From Alphaproteobacteria bacterium (lineage in GTDB: Bacteria; Pseudomonadota; Alphaproteobacteria; Micropepsales; Micropepsaceae): a stretch of 64,000 nt of DNA. Where the stretch lies: assembly GCA_016783965.1 (NCBI GenBank), contig JADHVO010000001.1:496001-560000 (forward strand). The letters run 5' to 3'. Shown here in pieces: positions 55,435 through 62,982 of the stretch. Numbering within the stretch: position 1 is the stretch's first letter; the number at the start of each line of letters is the position of its first letter. The notes under the pieces are model-generated. The model worked only from the letters and a program-made list of their open reading frames with translations. It did no database searches and was not told the DNA's origin. The position numbers and the translations under genes are program-made.

Positions 55435-56328
55435 GTGAGACTCGCTGGTATCGTAAAAGTCGCGCTGGATGAACTGCGTATGCAGATGCTGGGCAGCCAG
55501 GTGCTGTTCGGCTTCCAGATGCAGGTGGCTTTCCTGCCCGGTTTCGACAAATTGTCATCCACAGCAAAGGCTGCCGAGGCTGTCGCGGCGGTACTGATCG
55601 TTGCCGCGATGGGGCTTGTCATTGGCGGCCCTGCGCAGCACCGACTGGTCGAGCGCGGCAACGCCACCAACAGGATCCTACGCGTCAGCTCGTTGCTGGC
55701 CGACACGGCACTGGCGCCGCTCGCGATCGTCCTGGGTTGCGACATCTTCGTGGTCGGCGAACGGTTCTGGGGCACAAGGCTCGCACTGGCCGCCAGCGTC
55801 ACCACAGCCATCCTCGCCGTCCTTCTTTGGTACGGCCTCGGCAATTTCCTTCACCACCCGAAAGACACCGTCATGCCCGACGACAAGACAACCGATCTGC
55901 ACGACCGCATCGAACAGATGCTCACCGAAGCCCGCGTCGTCCTGCCCGGCGCGCAGGCAATGCTGGGATTTCAGTTCGTTGTCACACTCAGCGAGACGTT
56001 CCAGCGCCTGTCTACGACCGACCAGACCGTTCATTTCCTGGCCCTCGGCGCGAGCGCGCTGGCGATCATCGTCCTGATCGCGCCAGCCGCGGTGCATCGC
56101 CTGACCTTCAACGGCCAGGACGTCGAACGCTTCCATCGGATCGGTTCGGCGCTGGTGACTATCGCGATGGTGCCGGTGGGGCTCGCTATCGCGGGCGACC
56201 TGTTCGTCGTCCTGAATCGCGTGCTGGGCAACGTGACGGCCGCCTTGTCCATTGCGGGCGCGCTGTTACTGGGCCTGCTCGTCCTTTGGTACGTGGTGCC
56301 GCTGGCTCTGCGGAAACCCGCGCCCTAG
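55435..56328 (+). CDS. Tandem-duplicated DUF6328-like membrane protein
   Basis: 297 residues made of two similar halves (about 8-140 and 155-290). Each has an amphipathic start (ELRMQMLGSQVLFGFQMQVAF; EARVVLPGAQAMLGFQFVVTL), an LSST-type turn and four hydrophobic segments with an IGGPAQHR or IAPAAVHR motif. Single copies match the DUF6328 pattern, so this is a within-gene duplication giving about eight membrane segments. Function unknown. The start is a GTG at 55435. It is alone on its strand between divergent neighbours. Confidence 0.82.
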   Translation: MRLAGIVKVALDELRMQMLGSQVLFGFQMQVAFLPGFDKLSSTAKAAEAVAAVLIVAAMGLVIGGPAQHRLVERGNATNRILRVSSLLADTALAPLAIVLGCDIFVVGERFWGTRLALAASVTTAILAVLLWYGLGNFLHHPKDTVMPDDKTTDLHDRIEQMLTEARVVLPGAQAMLGFQFVVTLSETFQRLSTTDQTVHFLALGASALAIIVLIAPAAVHRLTFNGQDVERFHRIGSALVTIAMVPVGLAIAGDLFVVLNRVLGNVTAALSIAGALLLGLLVLWYVVPLALRKPAP

Positions 56329-56422
56329 GCCGCTTTTCGCACGTCACAACCCGCTTGCGCTCCCCCGACGCCCTCCCGCAACATACCGCGCAATAGAAAA
56401 CGACTTTTCGGCAGGGGAAACG

Positions 56423-58192
56423 ATGTCCGACGGGAAGAAGCCGGAACCGGCGATCAACAACCGTCCCGATGGCGTGCTGCGGGACCAGAAGCCGCAGGAA
56501 TACTACGACGCCATCAAGGCGAAGTTCGCCGAGGAGCGCGATCTGCGCTTCGCCTACCGCCCCGAAGGCACGCAGCAGTACACATCCGACACGTCGCTGT
56601 TCGCGAAATACACCGTCGACCCCTACGCGGAGTCGCTGACCGAGAATCCGCGCGCACCCATCGACGACACCGTCGAGGTCCTGTTCATCGGCGGCGGCTT
56701 CTCCGCGCTGCTGACCGCAGCACGCCTGCGCGAACGCGGGGTCGAGAGCATCCGCATCGTGGAGCGAGGCGCCGACGTCGGCGGCACCTGGTACTGGAAC
56801 CGCTATCCCGGCGCCGCCTGCGACGTGCCGAGCTACGACTACCTGCCGCTGCTGGACGAGATGAAGTACATGCCATCGCATCTCTACGCGAAAGGCCCGG
56901 AGATCTTCGCCCACTGCCAGAACATCGCGAAGAAGTACGATCTCTACGATCTCGCCGTGTTCCGCACGACCGTCACCTCCACCACGTGGAACGCGAAGGA
57001 GAAGCTCTGGGTTGTCGGCACCGACCGCGGCGACACGATGCGCGCCAGGTTCGTGATCTGCGCCAACGGCACGCTCAGCAAGCCCAAGCTGTCGAAGATT
57101 GCCGGAATGGAAAATTTCAAGGGCTACGCCTTCCACACCTCGCGCTGGGATTACGAATACACCGGCGAGAACCTGGAGAAACTGCACGACAAGGTCGTCG
57201 GCATCATCGGCACCGGCGCCAGCGCCGTGCAGGCGATCCCGCGCCTCGCGAAAGCCGCGAAAGAGCTATTCGTATTCCAGCGCACCCCTTCCGGCATCGA
57301 CTTCCGCAACGACCGCCCCACCGATCCCGAGTGGGCTGCCACCCGCCGTCCCGGCTGGCAGGAAGCGCGCCGCATGAAGGCGATGCGCGGCCGCGAGGGC
57401 GATCCCGAGGTGAAGGCCGAGCTCAATTCCCTCGACCGCGCGGAGAAGATCCGCCGCCAGGAGAACTCGAACATCGAGTACATGATGCGCATCCATCACC
57501 GCATCGAGGAAGTGATCACCGACCCGAAGACCGCGGAGTCGCTCAAGCCCTGGTACATGTTCATGTGCAAGCGGCCGTGCTTCGACGACGAATACCTGCC
57601 GGCCTTCAACCGCCCCAACGTCCATCTCATCGATACCCACGGCAAGGGCATCAACGAGATCACGGCGGAAGGCCCGGTGTTCGACGGCAAGACCTACCCG
57701 CTCGACGTGCTGATCTACGCCACCGGCTTCGAGGTCCAGAAGACCGGCATCTACAACCAGATCACGGGCGCCGCCGGCAAGGAAATCAACAAGACCTACG
57801 CCGACGGCATCCGCACCCTGCTCGGCGTGCACACCCACGGCTATCCCAACCTGTTCATCATGGGCGGCTACCAGGCCTCGTTCCAGTTCAACCTCACCTT
57901 CATGCTCCAGACGCAGGGCGATCACATCGCCGAGTGCATCAGGCACACGCGCGACAACGGGTATGCCACGATCGACGTGATGCCGGAGACGGAGGAGTGG
58001 TGGGTGCAGGAGGTCATCGCCCACCGCGGCAAGACCAACCGCAACGCCGAATGCACGCCGGGCTATTACAATTTTGAAGGCGAGTTCAACCGCCGGCAGG
58101 ACGGCAACTACAACGGCGGCTTCCGGCAATACTTCGAACACATGACCGGCATCCGCGGCGAATTGGACAAGCACTTCCAGTTCACGCGGTAG
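56423..58192 (+). CDS. FAD-dependent Baeyer-Villiger-type monooxygenase
   Basis: 589 residues. FAD site FIGGGFSALLTAARL near 95, NADPH site IIGTGASAVQAI near 265, and the Baeyer-Villiger fingerprint FKGYAFHTSRWD (FxGxxxHTxxW type) between them. DVGGTWYWNRYPGAACDVPS is a further conserved block. The class oxidises ketones to esters or lactones; this N-terminal extension of about 90 residues places it with the larger subgroup that includes steroid and cyclohexanone relatives. Start at the ATG at 56423, with GGGGAAA upstream. Substrate unknown. Confidence 0.92.
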   Translation: MSDGKKPEPAINNRPDGVLRDQKPQEYYDAIKAKFAEERDLRFAYRPEGTQQYTSDTSLFAKYTVDPYAESLTENPRAPIDDTVEVLFIGGGFSALLTAARLRERGVESIRIVERGADVGGTWYWNRYPGAACDVPSYDYLPLLDEMKYMPSHLYAKGPEIFAHCQNIAKKYDLYDLAVFRTTVTSTTWNAKEKLWVVGTDRGDTMRARFVICANGTLSKPKLSKIAGMENFKGYAFHTSRWDYEYTGENLEKLHDKVVGIIGTGASAVQAIPRLAKAAKELFVFQRTPSGIDFRNDRPTDPEWAATRRPGWQEARRMKAMRGREGDPEVKAELNSLDRAEKIRRQENSNIEYMMRIHHRIEEVITDPKTAESLKPWYMFMCKRPCFDDEYLPAFNRPNVHLIDTHGKGINEITAEGPVFDGKTYPLDVLIYATGFEVQKTGIYNQITGAAGKEINKTYADGIRTLLGVHTHGYPNLFIMGGYQASFQFNLTFMLQTQGDHIAECIRHTRDNGYATIDVMPETEEWWVQEVIAHRGKTNRNAECTPGYYNFEGEFNRRQDGNYNGGFRQYFEHMTGIRGELDKHFQFTR

Positions 58193-58211
58193 CGGCTTCC
58201 CCTCCTCTTGC

Positions 58212-58311
58212 TGTCATGGCCCGCAACAGCGAGCCCTCCAGGCAAAGCCTTTCAAGCCAGCGAGGTTCGCGGCGCACCAACTTGGATGGCCCACTGTTGG
58301 GGGCCACGACA
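58212..58311. repeat. 100-bp inverted-repeat element, diverged copy
   Basis: Outer arms 58212-58235 (beginning TGTCATGGCCCGC) and 58288-58311 (ending GGCCACGACA) pair imperfectly. The left arm matches the element at 14920 at most positions, and the spacing (52 bases) is similar. It lies just after the monooxygenase stop. Probably a degenerate member of the same interspersed family. Confidence 0.75.
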
Positions 58312-58541
58312 CTCCTGAGAGCGAGAAAAATATTTTCGCCGCAATAACATTTCGCGGCATTCGATAAGTCGGCTGACTTATCGAACACCCGAAACGTGTT
58401 TAGCAGGTGGATCAATCGCTTGGCGCGCAAGCACAACGCACCACGCGCAAGAAAATTTTTTTGAAGAATTTTTAGCCGCGCCCTTGCACCGCGCGGTACT
58501 CGACCCCATGTAAGCCAAATCCCCCAAGGTGCGTGCAGGCG
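58312..58541. other. AT-rich intergenic region with a perfect 11-bp inverted repeat
   Basis: Together with the repeat element before it, this forms a 349-bp stretch without a supported gene. It is much richer in A/T than its surroundings (AAAAATATTTTCG near 58326; AAAATTTTTTTGAAGAATTT near 58452). Arms TTCGATAAGTC (58360-58370) and GACTTATCGAA (58375-58385) with a 4-base spacer are perfect. Short open frames (43 codons from 58511 on the minus strand; 22 codons with GTG near 58407 on the plus strand) exist but lack support. Confidence 0.6.
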
Positions 58542-59537
58542 TCAGAGCCTGATCTCGAGCGAGCATTTCAGCCCGCCCGGCGCGTAGTCGAACTTCGCTG
58601 CGCCCTGCTCGCCGCGCAGCGTGCGTTCGATCATCTGGGTGCCGAAGCCGCGGCGCGTCGGCGCCACCACCGGCGGCCCGCCGCTCTCGCTCCAGAAGAG
58701 CTTGAGCCGCCCGTTGGCCATGCACCATTCGACCGCGACCCTGCCGCCGTCCGCGGCGAAGGCGCCGTACTTCACCGCATTGGTGCCAAGCTCGTGGATG
58801 ATCATCGCGAGCAGGAGCGCCGTCGTCGAGGCGATCTGCAGGTCGCCCCCCGTGAGCGTGAAGCGCTGGCGGTCGCGCTGCTGGAACGGCGCCAGCGCGC
58901 GCTGGACCGTCTCGCGCACGCCGACCACCGACCAGTTCTGCTGCGTCAGCAGGTCGTGCGCGTCCGCCAGCGCGTGCAGCCGCGCTACGAACGCGGCGCG
59001 TTCCTCCTTGGGCGCACTGCGGAAGGTCTGTGTCGCGATCGCCTGCACCGTACCCAGCGTGTTCTTAACGCGGTGCTTGATCTCGTGCAGCAGGAGCTCT
59101 CTGGCCTCCTCTGCCCTTTTGCGCTCGGTGATGTCGCGCGCGATCTTGGAGGCACCGATGATCTTTCCGGAGACGTCGCGGATCGGCGAGACCGTGAGCG
59201 AGATGTCGACCAGACTGCCATCCTTGCGCTGGCGCACCGTCTCGTAGTGCTCGATGCGTTCGCCGCGATGGATGCGGCCGAGGATGCCGGGCTCTTCGTC
59301 ATGCCGGTCGGCCGGGATAAGGGTCAGGACGGATCGGCCGATGATCTCCTCGGCACGCCAGCCGAACAGGCGCTCGGCGCCCTTGTTCCAGCTCGTGATG
59401 ATGCCGTTCAGGTCCTTGGAGATGATGGCGTCGTCGGACGACTGCACGATCGCAGCGTAATGCAACGCCGCGTCCGGCCCCGGCACAGAAGGGATCGGTG
59501 CGGCGGTCGAAGTCCCTGCGGTGTCGGCCAAGCCCAT
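58542..59537 (-). CDS. PAS-domain HWE-family sensor histidine kinase
   Basis: 331 residues, no membrane segment. PAS domain at about 28-145 (SDDAIISKDLNGIITSWNKGAERLFGW), then a HWE-type kinase with LLHEIKHRVKNTL (phospho-accepting His), the HELGTNAVKYGAF N box and WSESGGPPV. HWE kinases are abundant in alphaproteobacteria and often feed light or general stress pathways. It is divergent from a single-domain response regulator gene across 179 bases, a likely partner. The PAS domain may bind a cofactor, but no diagnostic Cys for LOV flavin was seen. Confidence 0.92.
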   Translation of the reverse strand: MGLADTAGTSTAAPIPSVPGPDAALHYAAIVQSSDDAIISKDLNGIITSWNKGAERLFGWRAEEIIGRSVLTLIPADRHDEEPGILGRIHRGERIEHYETVRQRKDGSLVDISLTVSPIRDVSGKIIGASKIARDITERKRAEEARELLLHEIKHRVKNTLGTVQAIATQTFRSAPKEERAAFVARLHALADAHDLLTQQNWSVVGVRETVQRALAPFQQRDRQRFTLTGGDLQIASTTALLLAMIIHELGTNAVKYGAFAADGGRVAVEWCMANGRLKLFWSESGGPPVVAPTRRGFGTQMIERTLRGEQGAAKFDYAPGGLKCSLEIRL

Positions 59538-59716
59538 GCGCGCCTTGCTGCTGCGTTGACATTTTTTAGGCAGAAGGAACCCTATGATCTAGCGCCTTAT
59601 TTTTCGCCTCTGCCGGAACCGGACCGCAAAAGCCGCGTTGACGACTCTTGCGGCATGGCCGTCGGTGAGCGGCGCGTTCGGTCGGTGAGGGGCGCGTTCG
59701 TAAGGGGTTCATTCCG

Positions 59717-60085
59717 TTGGTTGGACATCGCACTCCGCTCCTGGTGCTTGTCGAAGACGAGTGGCTGGTGCGGATGGAGATCGCCGACTCGCTGGCGGAC
59801 GCAGGCTTCGATGTCGTGGAGTTCAGTAGCGGCGAACGCGCCATCGAATGGCTCGAGTGCGGTGGCAAGCCTGATCTTTTAATATCCGATATACGGCTGA
59901 CGGGCTCGGCCACGGGCTGGGATGTGGCCGACGCCTACCGCGCCCACCTGCCGCGCATCCCCGTGATCTACGCCTCCGCCAATCCGTGCGACGACGCACG
60001 GATGGCGGCGGGCAGCGTCTTTCTGGGCAAGCCGTCGCACACGGAGCTGCTGGTGGCGACGTGCCGCCGTTTGCTGGACGCCTAG
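59717..60085 (+). CDS. Single-domain response regulator
   Basis: 122 residues, receiver domain only. VLVEDEWLVR carries the acidic pair, LLISDIRLTG the phosphorylated Asp, and FLGKPS the conserved Lys. The start is a TTG at 59717, with AAGGGG about 9 bases upstream. With no output domain it may shuttle phosphate or titrate the divergent HWE kinase. Its stop overlaps that of the convergent DUF4142 gene by 4 bases. Confidence 0.88.
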   Translation: MVGHRTPLLVLVEDEWLVRMEIADSLADAGFDVVEFSSGERAIEWLECGGKPDLLISDIRLTGSATGWDVADAYRAHLPRIPVIYASANPCDDARMAAGSVFLGKPSHTELLVATCRRLLDA

Positions 60086-60642
60086 GCGCCCAGTTTCTTC
60101 TGCAGGCCCTGCGCCTTGGCAAGATGCTCCTTCACCGTCGGCAGGATCTTGTTCGCGAAGTCCCTAAGCTTCGCGTTATCGCCGTTCTTTGCGTAGTCCT
60201 CGAGCATGGAGACCATGTCCTGATGACCCTTCACCTGGTCATTGATGTAGGTCTTGTTGAAGTCGTCGTTCGACTTCGAATTCAGGCTGTTGAGCTCGTT
60301 GGCGTGATCGGAGTCGAGCAGATCGTTGGCGGCGAACTTGCCGTCAGGGCCGGCGTTCATCTTGCTCCTGATACTCGCCTTGCTGATGCCGCCCAGCGCG
60401 ATCAGCGCGTTCGTGCTCCTTGTGTGATCGGTGATCATCATGTCGGCGAACATCCGGATATCCGGATCGGTCGCATGCGTCCTGGCGATGCGGCTGGAGA
60501 GGATTTCGAACGCGTCGCCGGCGGTCGCCTTGGCGCGGAACTGCGTCGCATCGGGCGTGCCGAAGCCGAGGATCTCCTTGCCCGTCGCCGGGACGGTGAG
60601 AACGGTTGCCGCGAGCAGGGCGGCCGCAAACTTCAATTTCAT
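60082..60642 (-). CDS. DUF4142 secreted protein
   Basis: 186 residues with a signal peptide (MKLKFAAALLAATVLTVPATG). The ferritin-like helical DUF4142 domain follows, with ITDHTRSTNALIAL and NDQVKGHQDMVSMLEDYAKNGD. Such proteins are often induced in stationary phase or stress and their function is unknown. Start at the ATG at 60642, with GGAG upstream. An EcfG-like promoter at 60674-60699 supports stress control. Confidence 0.9.
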   Translation of the reverse strand: MKLKFAAALLAATVLTVPATGKEILGFGTPDATQFRAKATAGDAFEILSSRIARTHATDPDIRMFADMMITDHTRSTNALIALGGISKASIRSKMNAGPDGKFAANDLLDSDHANELNSLNSKSNDDFNKTYINDQVKGHQDMVSMLEDYAKNGDNAKLRDFANKILPTVKEHLAKAQGLQKKLGA

Positions 60643-60673
60643 CGGAGGCTCCACATGAGATGGCAACCACAAA

Positions 60674-60699
60674 AACGTACGGTTTCGGCGGCTCGTTCC
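60674..60699 (-). promoter_or_regulatory. EcfG-type general stress promoter
   Basis: Minus-strand GGAAC (60695-60699), a 17-base spacer and CGTT (60674-60677) match the GGAAC-N16/17-CGTT consensus of the alphaproteobacterial general stress sigma factor EcfG. It lies about 30 bases upstream of the DUF4142 start, a suitable distance. The spacing is exact and the element is oriented correctly. Confidence 0.72.
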
Positions 60700-60799
60700 G
60701 CGCCTTATCCGCGCAATTGCGTAGAAACCCCGTCCTTTGCGGTATCTCAAAGGTTCGTTCATCGGTTCCACCTATCCTTTGATGCAGGAGGGGTAGGTC

Positions 60800-61381
60800 T
60801 TGCATCGGGAACAGCACGCCGTGCCCGCGCTGGAGCGCGTGAAGCAATCGTTGTCGGACGACAGCGTTTCGCTGGGCTGGCTCTGCAACGCGCTCGAGGG
60901 CCAGGCGACCTATCTCCTGCTGCTCGTCTTCGCGCTGATCGGGCTGCTGCCCGGTGCCTGCGTCATCGCGGGCATCGCGATGTGCATGCTCTCGGCCGGG
61001 CTGATCGCCTCGCCGGGCGCCGCGCGTTTGCCGCAGATCCTGGCCTCGCGCCGGATCACCAGCGGCCAGACGCGCTACGTGCTGGAGCACGCCATCCATG
61101 CGCTGCGCTTCGTCGAACCCTTCGCTTCGCGGCCGCGGCTGACCATTCCCGCCTTCCTGCGTCTGCCCATCGGCGCGCTGATGGCGGTCCTGGGCGCGCT
61201 GATGCTGATGCCGATTCCGCTCAGCAACCTGCCGCCGGCGCTGGCCGCGGTGGCGCTGTCGCTCGCCCTGATCGAGGACAGCGTGGTCCTGTTGCTGGTG
61301 GCCGGCTCCGGCTCGCTCGCCGCGATCGCCTTGTCGGCTCAGATGGGCTTCGCTGTCGCGCACACCATCGCCAGCCTTTGA
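60800..61381 (+). CDS. exoD: ExoD family membrane protein
   Basis: 193 residues. It matches ExoD, a protein linked to exopolysaccharide production and alkali tolerance in rhizobia. About four membrane segments are present (TYLLLLVFALIGLLPGACVIAGIAMC; LPIGALMAVLGALMLMPIP). The TTG start at 60800 is preceded by a strong AGGAGG site 8 bases upstream. It is divergent from the DUF4142 gene. The exact biochemical role of ExoD is unknown. Confidence 0.86.
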   Translation: MHREQHAVPALERVKQSLSDDSVSLGWLCNALEGQATYLLLLVFALIGLLPGACVIAGIAMCMLSAGLIASPGAARLPQILASRRITSGQTRYVLEHAIHALRFVEPFASRPRLTIPAFLRLPIGALMAVLGALMLMPIPLSNLPPALAAVALSLALIEDSVVLLLVAGSGSLAAIALSAQMGFAVAHTIASL

Positions 61382-61446
61382 CGCTTGCGCCGCGCGGCGT
61401 CCGGCAGAACACTGTCGTGCGCGGCGGACATCGAGATCGACACACC

Positions 61447-62982
61447 ATGAGCCAGACCGATCGCGTCGCCGCGGCGCGCGAGGCATACAGCCAGGCCGTG
61501 GCCCTGCACCGCCAGGGCCGGCTGGCCGAAGCCGAGGCGCTTTACCGCCAGGTGCACGCGGCCTTTCCGGATCATCCGGGAGCACTGCACGGCCTCGGCC
61601 TCGTGGCGCTCCGCACGGGGCGGCCCGACGAAGCCGCCACGCTGCTCGCGCGTGCCGCGAAAGCGGCACCGGCGAACGGCGCGATCCGGAGCGATCTCGG
61701 CACCGCCAATCTGGCGGCCGGCCGGTACGAAGCAGCGGCGCATGCTTTCGAGGAAGCACTGACGCTTCGTCCCGATGCGACCGCCCGCCTGGGTCTCGGT
61801 GATGCGCTGAGTGTGCTCGGCCGCCTCGACGAGGCGCGCGCCGCGTTTGAAGCGCTGCTCCCCGCGAACCCCGCGCCCGCGCAGTTCGGCCTTGGGAATA
61901 TCGCGATGCAATTGGGAGATACGGCCGCCGCGCGCCAACACTTCGAACGCGCCGTCGCGCTGGCGCCCAGGGAAGCCAGATATCACCGCGCCCTCGCCGA
62001 AACCGCGCGCTTCACCGCGAACGACCCGCGCCTCGCCGCGCTGGAAGCCCTTGCGCATGAGTCACTGAGCGACGACCAGAAGATCGAACTGCATTTCGCG
62101 CTGGCCAAGGCGTATGACGACCTCGCCCGCCATGATGACGCCTTTGGGCATCTCAAGTCCGGAAACGACCTCCAGCGCAAACGCATCGCCTATGACGAAC
62201 GCTCGGTCGCGGCCTTCTTCGGCGAGATCGCACGCGCGTTCTCGCCGGAGCTCATGCGCCAACGGGCAGGCAATCCATCGGACCTGCCAGTGTTCATCGT
62301 CAGCATGCCGCGTTCCGGCTCGACCCTGGTCGAACAGATTCTCGCGAGCCATCCCGACGCGCACGGCGGCGGCGAACCGCTGTTCATGAACGACATCGTC
62401 GCGGAGGTACCCGGCTATCCTGCCGGGATCGCGACGTTGCCGGACAAAACGCTGGAGGCGCTGGGCCGCCAATACGTCAGCCGGATACGGCCCCTCGCGC
62501 CGAAGGCAAAGCGGATCGTGGACAAGCTGCCCGCGAACTTCCGGCATCTGGGTCTGATTCATCTAACGCTGCCGAACGCGAAGATCGTCCATGTCCGGCG
62601 CGACCCGGTGGACACCTGCTTCTCCTGCTATTCGAAGCTGTTCCTCGGCGGGTTGAACTTCGCCTGCGACCTCGGCGAGCTCGGCCGCTACTACCGGATG
62701 TACGACGCGCTCATGGCGCACTGGCGCACCATCCTGCCACCATCGGCGTTTCTGGAGGTGCAGTACGAAACCCTCGTCGCCGAGTTCGAGCCGCAGGCGC
62801 GCCGCATCGTGGCATTCACCGGCCTGCCCTGGGATCCGCGCTGTCTCGACTTCTCGAAAACCGAGCGCCCAGTGCGTACGCTCAGCCGGTTGCAGGTGCG
62901 CCAGCCGCTGTTCACCAGCTCCATCGGCCGCTGGCGGCACTATGAAAAGCACCTGAAGCCGTTGAAAGACGCGCTGACCTAG
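61447..62982 (+). CDS. TPR-sulfotransferase (second copy)
   Basis: 511 residues. N-terminal TPRs (about 10-250) with typical ALHGLGLVALRTGRPDEA units, then a sulfotransferase domain with FIVSMPRSGSTLVEQIL (PAPS loop) and KIVHVRRDPVDTCFSCYSK. It has the same architecture as the protein at 45711-47714 but is shorter, with fewer repeats. The start is the ATG at 61447. The stop overlaps the end of the convergent PTS gene by 4 bases. Confidence 0.92.
   Translation: MSQTDRVAAAREAYSQAVALHRQGRLAEAEALYRQVHAAFPDHPGALHGLGLVALRTGRPDEAATLLARAAKAAPANGAIRSDLGTANLAAGRYEAAAHAFEEALTLRPDATARLGLGDALSVLGRLDEARAAFEALLPANPAPAQFGLGNIAMQLGDTAAARQHFERAVALAPREARYHRALAETARFTANDPRLAALEALAHESLSDDQKIELHFALAKAYDDLARHDDAFGHLKSGNDLQRKRIAYDERSVAAFFGEIARAFSPELMRQRAGNPSDLPVFIVSMPRSGSTLVEQILASHPDAHGGGEPLFMNDIVAEVPGYPAGIATLPDKTLEALGRQYVSRIRPLAPKAKRIVDKLPANFRHLGLIHLTLPNAKIVHVRRDPVDTCFSCYSKLFLGGLNFACDLGELGRYYRMYDALMAHWRTILPPSAFLEVQYETLVAEFEPQARRIVAFTGLPWDPRCLDFSKTERPVRTLSRLQVRQPLFTSSIGRWRHYEKHLKPLKDALT

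Noticed and set aside
58182-58436. 84-codon minus-strand frame across the repeat and AT-rich island
   Set aside because: It runs through the inverted repeat and overlaps the end of the monooxygenase gene, with no family resemblance and no ribosome site.
59566-59580. Possible EcfG site GGAAC before the response regulator start
   Set aside because: No CGTT at the required 16-17 base spacing. The nearby TTGACA...TATGAT pair has a 21-base spacer, too long for a sigma70 promoter.
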